Shown here: positions 47,205 to 56,931 of the stretch, piece after piece
How positions within the stretch are numbered: the stretch's first letter is position 1
Layout of the letters: the number at the start of each line of letters is the position of its first letter
Assembly: GCF_900635155.1 (NCBI RefSeq)
Contig: NZ_LR134002.1
Coordinates: 868,001-932,000, forward strand
Source of the DNA: Streptococcus sanguinis
GTDB taxonomy: Bacteria > Bacillota > Bacilli > Lactobacillales > Streptococcaceae
DNA: 64,000 nt
Direction of reading: 5' to 3'
The notes under the pieces: model-generated
The model's input: only the letters and a program-made list of their open reading frames with translations
Told to the model about the DNA's origin: nothing
Database searches by the model: none
Program-made: the position numbers and the translations under genes

Positions 47205-48029
47205 ATGGATTGGTTACGAACGCAGCCTGTGGTTATGCAGGCTTTCTTGGCTGGGCTTTTTACATGGGGGTGTACCATTGTAGGCTCGGCTGTTGTATTT
47301 TTCTTTAAACAGGTCAGTCGTAAGCTGCTGGATATTATGATGGGCTTTGCGGCAGGCGTTATGATTGCGGCTTCCTTTTGGTCACTTCTGGCACCGTCGA
47401 TTGAGTATGCGCAAAGTTCTTATGGCAAGCTATCCTGGTTGCCAGCAGCGATTGGCTTTTTAGTGGGCGGTTTTTTCCTGCGGCTGATTGATGCGGTGGT
47501 GCCTCACTTGCACTTGAGCAAAGACATTTCGGAGGCAGAAAGTGTTCCTGAGCACAGCCGAAAGAAGCTGTCCAAGACAGCCCTGCTCTTCTTAGCCATT
47601 ACCATTCACAATTTTCCAGAAGGTTTGGCAGTCGGAGTAGCCTTTGGTGCTTTGGCCGCCAATCCTAGTCCGGAAGCCTTTGTCGGCGCGATTGGCCTAG
47701 CTTTGGGAATTGGCCTGCAAAACGTCCCAGAAGGAGCGGCTCTGTCCATTCCGATTCGGACGGACGGTAAGTCTCGGCTTAAAGCCTTTTACTGGGGCTC
47801 CATGTCTGCTATTGTAGAGCCAATCGGAGCGGTTCTGGGGGCAGTTGCTGTTATGGCCATGACGGCGATTCTGCCCTATGCCCTTTCCTTTGCGGCAGGA
47901 GCTATGATTTTCGTGGTGGTAGAGGAACTGATACCGGACTCGCAGACCAATGGCAATACCGATGTGTCGACTTTAGGTCTCATGGTGGGCTTTGTTCTCA
48001 TGATGGTTTTGGATGTGGCTTTGGGGTAA
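47205..48029 (+). CDS. ZIP family divalent metal transporter
   Basis: A 274-residue membrane protein of the ZIP (ZupT/GufA) family with about eight membrane segments. Signature motifs are TIHNFPEGLAVGVAFGAL (segment IV) and GIGLQNVPEGAALSIPI (segment V), which carry the His/Asn/Glu metal site. It has a histidine-containing cytoplasmic loop (VVPHLHLSKDISEAE). Likely uptake of zinc, iron or manganese. Ribosome site AAGGAG. A strong terminator follows. Confidence 0.92.
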   Translation: MDWLRTQPVVMQAFLAGLFTWGCTIVGSAVVFFFKQVSRKLLDIMMGFAAGVMIAASFWSLLAPSIEYAQSSYGKLSWLPAAIGFLVGGFFLRLIDAVVPHLHLSKDISEAESVPEHSRKKLSKTALLFLAITIHNFPEGLAVGVAFGALAANPSPEAFVGAIGLALGIGLQNVPEGAALSIPIRTDGKSRLKAFYWGSMSAIVEPIGAVLGAVAVMAMTAILPYALSFAAGAMIFVVVEELIPDSQTNGNTDVSTLGLMVGFVLMMVLDVALG

Positions 48030-48045
48030 TGCCAACTTAGAATCA

Positions 48046-48084
48046 AAGAGCGGAAGAAAGCGGAATTTCCGCTCTTTTTCTTTT
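48046..48084 (+). terminator. Terminator after ZIP transporter
   Basis: Eleven-pair stem AAAGAGCGGAA / TTCCGCTCTTT, followed by TT C TTTT. Confidence 0.85.
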
Positions 48085-48104
48085 ATTTAAGGCTAGTGAA
48101 AAGG

Positions 48105-48133
48105 ATGACATCCGCTTTCAAAAATGGTAGAAT
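48105..48133 (+). promoter_or_regulatory. Promoter of rmlA-rmlC
   Basis: ATGACA (48105-48110), 17 bases, TAGAAT (48128-48133) with an upstream TGG. Confidence 0.6.
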
Positions 48134-48163
48134 AAGGAGAATACATTAAGAGAGGAAACTCAT

Positions 48164-49033
48164 ATGAAAGGTATTATTCTTGCAGGTGGTTCTGGTACAC
48201 GTTTGTATCCATTGACCCGCGCTGCGTCAAAACAGCTCATGCCGGTTTATGACAAACCCATGATTTATTATCCACTGTCAACTCTTATGCTGGCTGGTAT
48301 CAAGGACATCTTGATTATCTCCACTCCGACGGATCTGCCTCGTTTTGAGGATCTGCTGGGAGATGGATCTGAGTTCGGTATCAAGCTTTCTTATGCAGAG
48401 CAGCCAAGTCCGGATGGATTGGCACAAGCCTTTATCATTGGGGCTGATTTTATTGGAGATGACCGCGTGGCGCTGATTCTTGGGGATAATATCTACCATG
48501 GACCAGGTCTGAGTAAAATGCTCCAAAATGCTGCTGCTAAGGAAAAAGGAGCAACTGTTTTTGGCTACCATGTTAAGGATCCAGAACGCTTTGGTGTTGT
48601 AGAATTTGATGAAAATATGAATGCTATCTCCATCGAAGAAAAACCGGAACAACCGCGCTCTAACTATGCAGTGACAGGACTGTACTTCTACGATAACGAT
48701 GTCGTCGAAATTGCCAAGAACATCAAACCAAGTCCTCGCGGTGAGTTGGAAATCACAGATGTCAACAAGGCCTACTTGGATCGTGGTGATTTGTCTGTTG
48801 AGCTCATGGGACGTGGTTTCGCTTGGTTGGATACAGGAACTCACGAAAGTCTCTTAGAAGCCGCTCAATATATCGAAACGGTTCAGCGGATGCAGAACGT
48901 TCAGGTGGCAAATCTGGAAGAAATTGCCTATCGTATGGGCTATATCACTAAAGAGCAAGTGCATGAATTGGCGCAGCCATTGAAAAAGAATGAATATGGC
49001 CACTATCTCTTGCGCTTGATTGGAGAAGAATAA
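48164..49033 (+). CDS. rmlA: Glucose-1-phosphate thymidylyltransferase
   Basis: A 289-residue nucleotidyltransferase that makes dTDP-glucose from dTTP and glucose-1-phosphate. Seen: the N-terminal pyrophosphorylase motif [20 protein letters not shown], then [29 protein letters not shown] and the closing EWLDTGTH-like [14 protein letters not shown]. First step to dTDP-L-rhamnose, used for the streptococcal rhamnose cell-wall polysaccharide. rmlC follows 4 bases later. Confidence 0.96.
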   Translation: MKGIILAGGSGTRLYPLTRAASKQLMPVYDKPMIYYPLSTLMLAGIKDILIISTPTDLPRFEDLLGDGSEFGIKLSYAEQPSPDGLAQAFIIGADFIGDDRVALILGDNIYHGPGLSKMLQNAAAKEKGATVFGYHVKDPERFGVVEFDENMNAISIEEKPEQPRSNYAVTGLYFYDNDVVEIAKNIKPSPRGELEITDVNKAYLDRGDLSVELMGRGFAWLDTGTHESLLEAAQYIETVQRMQNVQVANLEEIAYRMGYITKEQVHELAQPLKKNEYGHYLLRLIGEE

Positions 49034-49037
49034 GAAG

Positions 49038-49631
49038 ATGACTGAACAATTTTTTGATAAGGAATTAGCAGCGCGTGAGGTTCCTGGAATCCCTGGAATG
49101 CTGGAATTTGATATCCCTGTACGCGGGGACAACCGAGGCTGGTTTAAGGAGAATTTCCAAAAGGAAAAAATGCTGCCGCTAGGCTTTCCTGAAAGCTTCT
49201 TTGCAGAAGGAAAACTGCAAAATAATGTCAGCTTTTCTCGTAAAAATGTCCTGCGAGGTCTTCATGCTGAGCCTTGGGATAAGTACATCTCTGTTGCAGA
49301 TGACGGTAAGGTGCTGGGGTCTTGGGTCGACCTGCGTGAGGGTGAGACCTTTGGTAACACCTACCAGACCGTAATCGATGCCAGCAAGGGGATTTTTGTG
49401 CCACGTGGCGTCGCCAACGGCTTCCAAGTCCTTTCTGATACTGTTTCCTATAGCTATCTGGTCAATGACTATTGGGCTTTGGAACTCAAACCCAAGTATG
49501 CCTTTGTTAACTATGCAGACCCAGCTTTAGGCATCCAGTGGGAAAACCTAGAAGCAGCAGAAGTCTCAGAAGCAGACAAGAACCATCCGCTACTTAAGGA
49601 TGTCAAACCTCTAAGAAAAGAAGATTTGTAA
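49038..49631 (+). CDS. rmlC: dTDP-4-dehydrorhamnose 3,5-epimerase family protein
   Basis: A 197-residue cupin-fold epimerase, third step of dTDP-rhamnose synthesis. Seen: DNRGWFKENFQ, the catalytic histidine in RKNVLRGLHAEPWDKYI near residue 75, and FVPRGVANGFQVLSD. It is of the streptococcal type. ATG 49038 overlaps nothing and follows the rmlA stop by 4 bases; the upstream ATG at 49020 lies inside rmlA. No rmlD occurs in the window. Confidence 0.93.
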   Translation: MTEQFFDKELAAREVPGIPGMLEFDIPVRGDNRGWFKENFQKEKMLPLGFPESFFAEGKLQNNVSFSRKNVLRGLHAEPWDKYISVADDGKVLGSWVDLREGETFGNTYQTVIDASKGIFVPRGVANGFQVLSDTVSYSYLVNDYWALELKPKYAFVNYADPALGIQWENLEAAEVSEADKNHPLLKDVKPLRKEDL

Positions 49632-50919
<1,288 letters not shown>

Positions 50920-51122
50920 GAATAGGCTATCTATGATGAGCCTTGTAAAACTAGCGCTATGAGATTGAGAGGCTGGGATTATCTGTTCTAGCCTTTTCTC
51001 ACAGGATTGTTAGCTTTTTAATATGTTTGTTACAGAAAATTATGCAAAAATAGTGTAAAATAAGATAAATCCTTTCTGTGTTTTTAGCTAAAGGGATTTT
51101 CTCAAATTAAAGGAATACAAAC

Positions 51123-51722
51123 ATGAAAATGGTAAAAAGAGTAGTGGGAATTGGTTTGGTGCTGTTGCTTGCAGCAGTCCTGTTTCTGGTTCCTGCATCT
51201 GTTAATCAAAGTGAACAATTAAAGAATGTTCAAGGCAGTGCTTCCTGGATGAGTATTATTGAGCCAGCTTTGAGCAATGCCAATGTGACGGCTCAGGGAG
51301 TCAGCACGGAAGTTTCTCTCAATAGCGTCCAGCTTAATCAGGTGCTCAAGTCTTTTCTGGCTGACTCTGAGAATCAGGAACTGTTGAACAGTGTTTACAG
51401 TATTGAAGGCAATAAGCTGCGCATCCAGTATCCAGTCAAGCTGCTCTTCATTGACAGTAAGCTGGACCTAGAGGTGGATGTGACGGTGAGGGATAATGTC
51501 TTGCACATCACAATCGATAGTGCCAAGCTGGGCTCTCTTCCTATCCCTAAATCTTGGGTGACAGGCATGCTGAAGCAACAAATGCAGGCTTCAAATTCAT
51601 CTATCACGACGGAGGGAGATAGTTTCCTTCTAGCTCTGCCGCAGAGTCAATACAGCATTAACAAAATCAGCTTCCAGAATGGAGCTGCTAAAATCCAGTT
51701 CAGCATGGGTTATGGAATCTAA
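51123..51722 (+). CDS. YpmS/DUF2140-like membrane-anchored protein
   Basis: A 199-residue protein with a basic N-terminus and one membrane segment (residues ~6-24, acting as anchor or uncleaved signal), then an extracytoplasmic beta-rich domain. It resembles the YpmS (DUF2140) family seen in Firmicutes; this assignment is tentative. Segments EVSLNSVQLNQVLKSFL and SPLPIPKSWV-like GSLPIPKSWVTGMLKQQM are typical. Function unknown. Monocistronic, followed by a strong terminator. Confidence 0.65.
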   Translation: MKMVKRVVGIGLVLLLAAVLFLVPASVNQSEQLKNVQGSASWMSIIEPALSNANVTAQGVSTEVSLNSVQLNQVLKSFLADSENQELLNSVYSIEGNKLRIQYPVKLLFIDSKLDLEVDVTVRDNVLHITIDSAKLGSLPIPKSWVTGMLKQQMQASNSSITTEGDSFLLALPQSQYSINKISFQNGAAKIQFSMGYGI

Positions 51723-51727
51723 AAAAG

Positions 51728-51773
51728 AAAACTTCATTTGAGGAGGAGTCCTTCCGAATCAAATGGAGTTTTT
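51728..51773 (+). terminator. Terminator after YpmS-like gene
   Basis: Fourteen-pair stem AAAACTTCATTTGA / TCAAATGGAGTTTT (one G-U) followed by T. Confidence 0.8.
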
Positions 51774-51807
51774 ATACTATTATTTGAACAATAGCATTGT
51801 GAGGTAG

Positions 51808-51906
51808 AAAAGATGCCTACAGAACCGCATCTTGTCCAAGGAAGACTATCAGACCAATTGGCTTGATTGGTGTAAGAGAGAAGCTGAAAGATTTGATAAG
51901 AGCTGA
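51808..51906 (+). pseudogene. Possible C-terminal gene remnant
   Basis: A 32-codon open frame without a start, ending SKEDYQTNWLDWCKREAERF and then DKS-stop. Its composition looks like a real helical C-terminus rather than random DNA. No ribosome site. It lies just upstream of the cutC promoter. Low confidence. Confidence 0.3.
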
Positions 51907-51922
51907 TATCACGAAGCTCTTG

Positions 51923-51931
51923 TGTTATAAT
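51923..51931 (+). promoter_or_regulatory. Extended -10 promoter of cutC with flanking dyad
   Basis: TGTTATAAT at 51923-51931. An inverted repeat AGAGCT / AGCTCT (51899-51904 / 51915-51920) lies where a -35 would be and could be an operator. Confidence 0.5.
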
Positions 51932-51970
51932 AGATAAAGGAAATCAATATATTAAATCAGAGGTGAGATG

Positions 51971-52603
51971 ATGCTTTATGAATTTTGTGCGGAAAATGTA
52001 ACCTTGTTAGAAAAGGCTATGAAGGCGGGAGCCCAGCGGATTGAGCTCTGTGATAATCTGGCTGTCGGTGGTACGACGCCCAGCTATGGCGTAATTCAAG
52101 CAGCAGTTGACTTGGCCAAGCTTTATGGTGCGACTGTGATGACTATGATTCGGCCTCGGGGCGGTGATTTTGTTTACACTGACCTTGAGATTGAGATTAT
52201 GCTGGCTGATATCCAAAAAGCCAAGGAAGCCGGCAGTCAGGGAGTCGTTTTTGGTGTCTTGACGGAGAAGAACGAAATAGATGTTCCGAAGATGCAGCGG
52301 CTGCTAGAGGCTTGCAAGGGACTCGAAGTAGTCTTTCACATGGCTTTTGATGCGATACCGGCTGAATACCAGTTTGGCGAAATGGATTGGCTGATTGAGA
52401 ATGGTGTCCAGCGAATTTTGACCCACGGAGGTCCTGCTAGTGAGCCGATTGAGGAGCACTTTGCTTGGCTGGACGAATTAATCGAGCATGCTGCTGATCG
52501 GATTGATATCATGCCGGGTGGTGGCATTCATTTGGGCAATCGTCAGGAAGTTATAGATAGTCTGGCAGTAGACCAGCTTCATGGAACTAAAATTGTATTT
52601 TAA
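51971..52603 (+). CDS. cutC: Copper homeostasis protein CutC
   Basis: A 210-residue TIM-barrel protein of the CutC family. Seen: MLYEFCAENVTLLEKAMKAGAQ, RIELCDNLAVGGTTPSYGV, MIRPRGGDFVY and LTHGGPASEP, all diagnostic. Copper binding by some members is reported, but the function remains debated. ATG 51971 gives a better distance from AGGTG than ATG 51968. Confidence 0.93.
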   Translation: MLYEFCAENVTLLEKAMKAGAQRIELCDNLAVGGTTPSYGVIQAAVDLAKLYGATVMTMIRPRGGDFVYTDLEIEIMLADIQKAKEAGSQGVVFGVLTEKNEIDVPKMQRLLEACKGLEVVFHMAFDAIPAEYQFGEMDWLIENGVQRILTHGGPASEPIEEHFAWLDELIEHAADRIDIMPGGGIHLGNRQEVIDSLAVDQLHGTKIVF

Positions 52604-52637
52604 GGAGGGAGAAGCTGCGCTAGCAGCGGCTAAGTAG

Positions 52638-53309
52638 ATGTTGGAACTATTTGAAAAATACAAGGCTAATCCAGACAAGCTTCAGACTTACGGCTTTAAG
52701 GAGTCTGATGGAGCTTACCGTTTCTCGCAGAAGATTATGAAGGGTGACTTTCGCTTGGAAATAACTATCAGCGATGGGAAGCTAGACTATCAGGTCTTTG
52801 ACTATGATACTGATGACGCCTATCTGCAGGTCAAGATGGAGCAAGTGACGGGTGAGTTTGTCGGTCAAGTTCGTGAAGCTTGTCAGGCAGTACTGCTGGC
52901 TATCCGTCAGCACTGTTTTGATGAGGTTGGCTTTCTCTATGAGCAGAGTAAGCGACTGCGGGATCATGCGGCTGAGGTTTATCAGGGGCAAATAGAGTAC
53001 CTCTGGGAGAAGTCGTCCAGAAAGAGCTCGACTAAAGCAGGGGTTTTCCGCCACCAAGACAGTAAAAAGTGGTATGGGGCTTTTCTGACCACAGACTGGT
53101 CTAAGTTTGAAGCAGAGCGAAGCGGCGCTATTGAGGTGCTGAATGTTAAGAATGACCATGTGGCAGAGCTGATTCAGAAAAAGGGGATTTACCCGGCCTT
53201 TCACATGAATAAGAAATATTGGCTCAGTCTGCCCTTGGATGATAGCCTGAGCGATCAGGAAATCTTTGATTTACTGGCTGTTAGTTACCAGCTGACCAGT
53301 AAAAAATAG
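52638..53309 (+). CDS. MmcQ/YjbR family protein
   Basis: A 223-residue protein with a C-terminal MmcQ/YjbR (CyaY-like fold) domain. VFRHQDSKKWYGAFLTTDW and IEVLNVKNDHVAELIQKKGIYPAFHMNKKYWLSLPLD are its hallmarks. A ~100-residue N-terminal extension is common in streptococci. Possible DNA binding is inferred from fold only. The start is odd: an in-frame TAG stands immediately before ATG 52638, and the only ribosome-like AAGGAGGG is 28 bases upstream, with a small hairpin (GCTGC-GCTA-GCAGC) in between. Confidence 0.82.
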   Translation: MLELFEKYKANPDKLQTYGFKESDGAYRFSQKIMKGDFRLEITISDGKLDYQVFDYDTDDAYLQVKMEQVTGEFVGQVREACQAVLLAIRQHCFDEVGFLYEQSKRLRDHAAEVYQGQIEYLWEKSSRKSSTKAGVFRHQDSKKWYGAFLTTDWSKFEAERSGAIEVLNVKNDHVAELIQKKGIYPAFHMNKKYWLSLPLDDSLSDQEIFDLLAVSYQLTSKK

Positions 53310-53317
53310 AATCGAAG

Positions 53318-53350
53318 CACAGCGCTCCAATCCGCTGTGTTTCATTTTTC
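53318..53350 (+). terminator. Terminator after MmcQ gene
   Basis: Seven-pair stem CACAGCG / CGCTGTG followed by TTTCATTTTT. Confidence 0.7.
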
Positions 53351-53368
53351 CTCAAAAAACAGTATAAT
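53340..53368 (+). promoter_or_regulatory. Promoter of the heterodimeric ABC exporter
   Basis: TTTCAT (weak -35), 17 bases, TATAAT (53363-53368), 28 bases before the first ATG. This rules out an upstream in-frame start at 53337. Confidence 0.5.
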
Positions 53369-53396
53369 AAAAAGACTAGTAAGAATAGGAGAAATT

Positions 53397-55139
53397 ATGA
53401 ACCTTATTAGAAAATTAGCCTGGTTTTTTAAGTTGGAAAAGCGGCGCTATATCATCGGTATCTTGGCCTTGTCCTTGGTCAGTGTCTTCAATCTGATACC
53501 GCCCAGAGTCATCGGTCAGGTTATTGACCGAGTTGCTAGCAAACATCTGACTTCTCAAGAGTTGCTCTTTAATTTGCTGTTGCTGATTGCTTCAGCTTTT
53601 ATCATGTACGGTCTGCGCTATGTCTGGCGCCTTTATATCTTAGGGACATCCAATAATCTGGGACGGAATCTGCGCTCTCGATTGTTCGAGCATTTTACTC
53701 ACATGTCTCCCTCTTTTTATCAGAAATATCGAACAGGGGACTTGATGGCTCATGCAACCAATGATATCAATGCGGTTGTCAGTTTGGCTGGTGGCGGAGT
53801 CATGTCAGCTGTGGATGCTTCTATTACAGCCTTGGTGACCCTGCTGACTATGTTTTTCATTTTGGACTGGCGGCTGACTTTGATTGCCATTGTGCCCATG
53901 CCTTTCTTGTCCTGGGGAACGGGCTTGATTGGCCGAAAAAATCATGAAAGTTTTAAGGCTGCTCAAGAGGCTTTTTCGGATTTGAACAATAAGGTTCAGG
54001 AGAGCGTTTCAGGGATTCGAGTGACCAAGTCCTTTGGCTATCAGGAAGCGGAAACTCAGTCTTTTGCACAGACCAATCAAGAGGTTTACGAAAAAAACGT
54101 TTTGGCTGCCAAGTACGATTCACTTTTTGACCCCTTGGTTTTGCTTTTTATCGGCCTTTCTTATGTTTTGACCTTAATTTTCGGTGGAATTTTTATCTCC
54201 CAAGGGCAGTTTACCATAGGAGAGTTGGTTACTTTTATCACTTATCTGGATATGTTGGTTTGGCCGCTGCAGGCTACAGGCTATCTTTTTAACATCGGCC
54301 AGCGAGGGGCTGTTTCCTATGAACGGATTGAGAAACTGCTGACTCAGGAGTCAGATGTCAAGGAAGTTGAACAACCCCTTTCTCATGCGGAAAATGGTCG
54401 ATTGGACTATGACATTCAGAAGTTTGCTTATGCAGAGGAGACTAGTTTATCGGATATTCATTTTTCCATTGAGCAAGGACAGACACTGGGAATTGTCGGA
54501 CAGACGGGCTCAGGGAAGACCACTCTTCTGCGCTTGCTGCTGCGGGAGCAGGATATCCAGGAGGGGGCTATCTATCTGAATTGCCATGATATCCGAGAGT
54601 ACCGCCTCAAAGACCTGCGTCGTCTTATCGGCTATGTACCACAGGAACAGATGCTTTTTGCTCTGTCCATTCGGGACAATATCCGCTTTGCTAATCCCCA
54701 GCTGACAGATAGTCAGGTTCTAGCTGCCGCTCAACTCTGCGGTGTTTATGAGGATATTCAGGCTATGCCAGAGGGGCTGGATACGGTTGTAGGCGAGCGG
54801 GGCTTGTCTCTATCGGGTGGACAGAAGCAGCGCTTGGCGATGAGTCGGGCTATTATTACCAATCCTGAAATTCTGATTTTGGATGACTCCCTGTCGGCTG
54901 TTGATGCCAAGACGGAGCACCTGATTTTGGAAAATCTAAAGTCAGAGCGTGCTGGCAAGACAACCATCATCACAGCTCATCGGCTGTCGGCCTTGGTGCA
55001 TGCAGACCTGATTTTGGTTATGGAAGAGGGACGGATCAAGGAGCGGGGTACTCACCAAGAGCTATTGGAGCAAAAGGGCTGGTATGCTCAGACATACCAT
55101 AATCAGCAGTTGGCAGAGAGCTTGAAGGAGGAAGATTAA
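53397..55139 (+). CDS. Heterodimeric ABC exporter subunit 1 (BmrC/YheI-like)
   Basis: A 580-residue half-transporter: six membrane helices (residues ~15-310), then the ATPase. Walker A GQTGSGKTT is near 365, Q-loop YVPQEQM, and a canonical signature LSGGQKQR near 475. Walker B is ILILDDSLSAVD: the catalytic Glu is Asp, which marks one degenerate ATP site. Its N-terminus resembles Bacillus YheI/BmrC (LAWFFKLEKRRY, VIDRVASKHLTSQEL). Likely multidrug or peptide export together with the next gene. They are separated by one base. Confidence 0.87.
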   Translation: MNLIRKLAWFFKLEKRRYIIGILALSLVSVFNLIPPRVIGQVIDRVASKHLTSQELLFNLLLLIASAFIMYGLRYVWRLYILGTSNNLGRNLRSRLFEHFTHMSPSFYQKYRTGDLMAHATNDINAVVSLAGGGVMSAVDASITALVTLLTMFFILDWRLTLIAIVPMPFLSWGTGLIGRKNHESFKAAQEAFSDLNNKVQESVSGIRVTKSFGYQEAETQSFAQTNQEVYEKNVLAAKYDSLFDPLVLLFIGLSYVLTLIFGGIFISQGQFTIGELVTFITYLDMLVWPLQATGYLFNIGQRGAVSYERIEKLLTQESDVKEVEQPLSHAENGRLDYDIQKFAYAEETSLSDIHFSIEQGQTLGIVGQTGSGKTTLLRLLLREQDIQEGAIYLNCHDIREYRLKDLRRLIGYVPQEQMLFALSIRDNIRFANPQLTDSQVLAAAQLCGVYEDIQAMPEGLDTVVGERGLSLSGGQKQRLAMSRAIITNPEILILDDSLSAVDAKTEHLILENLKSERAGKTTIITAHRLSALVHADLILVMEEGRIKERGTHQELLEQKGWYAQTYHNQQLAESLKEED

Positions 55140-55140
55140 C

Positions 55141-56880
55141 ATGAAAAAGAAAGCAACTTTTCATCGCCTCCTAGGCTATATGTGGCGCTACAGGATAGTG
55201 AGCAGCATGGCCTTGACCTTCATCCTGCTGACGACTCTGGTCACAACGGCATTGCCGCTCTTGGCCCGCTATTTTATTGATCAGTTTATCGGCCGTAATC
55301 AAGCTTGGGCTGGCCTGCCTTTCCTGGCTCTTTACTATGGTCTTTTCCTCTTGCGGGTACTTTTTACCTTCTTGGGAAAGTATTTCTTTGCGCGTGTGGC
55401 TCAAAGTGTGGTTCGGGACCTGCGACAGGAAAGCTTTGCCAATATCCAGCGTCTGCAAATGGCTTATTTTGATAAAACGCCAGCTGGTGCTATCGTTTCC
55501 CGCCTGACCAATGATACTCAGGCAGTAGCAGATATGTTCAGTGAGATTTTTTCTAATTTTTTGAGCTCTTTGCTGATTTTAGTTGTTACTTTGAGCGCTA
55601 TGTTTGCCCTCAACTGGCAATTGACCTTGATGATCGCTCTCTTTTTGCCTCTGATGGCAGCATCTATCTTGCTCTATCAGCATTTATCCAATCGTCAGCT
55701 CAAGCAGGTCCGTAATAAGCTCAGCGATTTGAATGTCAAGCTATCTGAGAGTATCGAGGGAATGCGGATTATTCAGGCATTTGGGCAAGAGAAGCGCTTG
55801 CTGAGAGAATTTGAAGAAATTAACGGTCAACATTTAGGCTTTACCAATCGCTATCTCAATATCAACAGTCTCTTTCTGAGACCGGCCATGTCCCTACTGA
55901 AAATCTTGGCTTATGGAGTGATTCTGACTTACTTTGGCTTGACTTGGCAAGTGGTGGGAATTACGGCTGGTATTATGTATGCCTTTATCCAGTATGTCAA
56001 TCAGCTTTTTAATCCTTTGATTGATGTTATGCAGAATTACTCTGTTTTACAGACATCTATGGTTGCTGCGGAACGGGTTTTTGAAATTATGGACCGCACT
56101 GACTACGAGCCTGAGCAGGCTAATCAAGACCTGCAAATCCAAGATGGCAGTATCGAATTCAAGCATGTTTCCTTTTCTTATGATGGGAAGCGTGATGTTT
56201 TGCAGGATATCTCCTTTTCTGTCAAAAAAGGCCAGACGATTGCCTTTGTGGGCTCGACTGGCTCTGGCAAGTCCTCTATTATCAATCTTTTCCTGCGTTT
56301 TTATGAGTTTGAGCGGGGACAAATTTTGATTGATGGCCGTGTCATTAAAGACTATAGTCAGGCGGAGCTGCGACGAAAGATTGGCCTTGTTTTGCAGGAT
56401 CCCTTCCTTTATCACGGCACCGTTGCTTCCAATATTCAGCTTTACCAAGAGCAGCTGATGCGAGAAGACATCATAGAATCGGCTAAGTTTGTAGATGCTC
56501 ATAGCTTTATCAGTCAGCTCCCTCAAGGATATGACGCCCCTGTGACTGAGCGGGGAGCGACATTTTCCAGCGGTCAACGGCAGCTTCTAGCCTTTGCTAG
56601 GACCATCGCAACCAAGCCTAAAATCTTGATTTTGGATGAGGCGACAGCCAATATTGATTCAGAAACAGAGGAGCTGATTCAAACCTCACTGAGAAAGATG
56701 CGGCGGGGACGGACGACCATTGCCATCGCCCACCGTCTGTCTACCATTCAGGATGCCGACTGCATCTATGTCTTAGATAAGGGGCGCATTATCGAATCCG
56801 GCAGCCACGAAGAATTATTAGCTCAAGATGGAACCTATAAGAAGATGTACCAACTGCAGGCTGGAATGATGGAGTCTTGA
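55141..56880 (+). CDS. Heterodimeric ABC exporter subunit 2 (BmrD/YheH-like)
   Basis: A 579-residue partner subunit with six membrane helices and an ATPase domain. Walker A GSTGSGKSS near 364, Walker B ILILDEATANID with the catalytic Glu present, H-loop AHRLST. The signature is FSSGQRQ instead of LSGGQ. In the head-to-tail dimer this degenerate signature pairs with the Asp-bearing Walker B of subunit 1, and the canonical signature of subunit 1 pairs with the intact Walker B here. This is the asymmetry known for BmrCD and TM287/288. Confidence 0.88.
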   Translation: MKKKATFHRLLGYMWRYRIVSSMALTFILLTTLVTTALPLLARYFIDQFIGRNQAWAGLPFLALYYGLFLLRVLFTFLGKYFFARVAQSVVRDLRQESFANIQRLQMAYFDKTPAGAIVSRLTNDTQAVADMFSEIFSNFLSSLLILVVTLSAMFALNWQLTLMIALFLPLMAASILLYQHLSNRQLKQVRNKLSDLNVKLSESIEGMRIIQAFGQEKRLLREFEEINGQHLGFTNRYLNINSLFLRPAMSLLKILAYGVILTYFGLTWQVVGITAGIMYAFIQYVNQLFNPLIDVMQNYSVLQTSMVAAERVFEIMDRTDYEPEQANQDLQIQDGSIEFKHVSFSYDGKRDVLQDISFSVKKGQTIAFVGSTGSGKSSIINLFLRFYEFERGQILIDGRVIKDYSQAELRRKIGLVLQDPFLYHGTVASNIQLYQEQLMREDIIESAKFVDAHSFISQLPQGYDAPVTERGATFSSGQRQLLAFARTIATKPKILILDEATANIDSETEELIQTSLRKMRRGRTTIAIAHRLSTIQDADCIYVLDKGRIIESGSHEELLAQDGTYKKMYQLQAGMMES

Positions 56881-56900
56881 AAAGCCTGATTATAAATGAA

Positions 56901-56931
56901 AGGTGTAGAATTCCAAATGAATTCTACACCT
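56901..56931. terminator. Bidirectional terminator between ABC operon and pdxR
   Basis: Perfect 13-pair stem AGGTGTAGAATTC / GAATTCTACACCT with loop CAAAT. It separates convergent genes; the last codons of the minus-strand gene are in the stem. Confidence 0.8.

Noticed and set aside
48278..48844. 188-codon open frame opposite rmlA
   Set aside because: Antisense to the conserved rmlA; low-complexity shadow without a ribosome site.
53337..53396. N-terminal extension of ABC exporter subunit 1
   Set aside because: It spans the terminator of the previous gene and the promoter; GGAG sits before ATG 53397.
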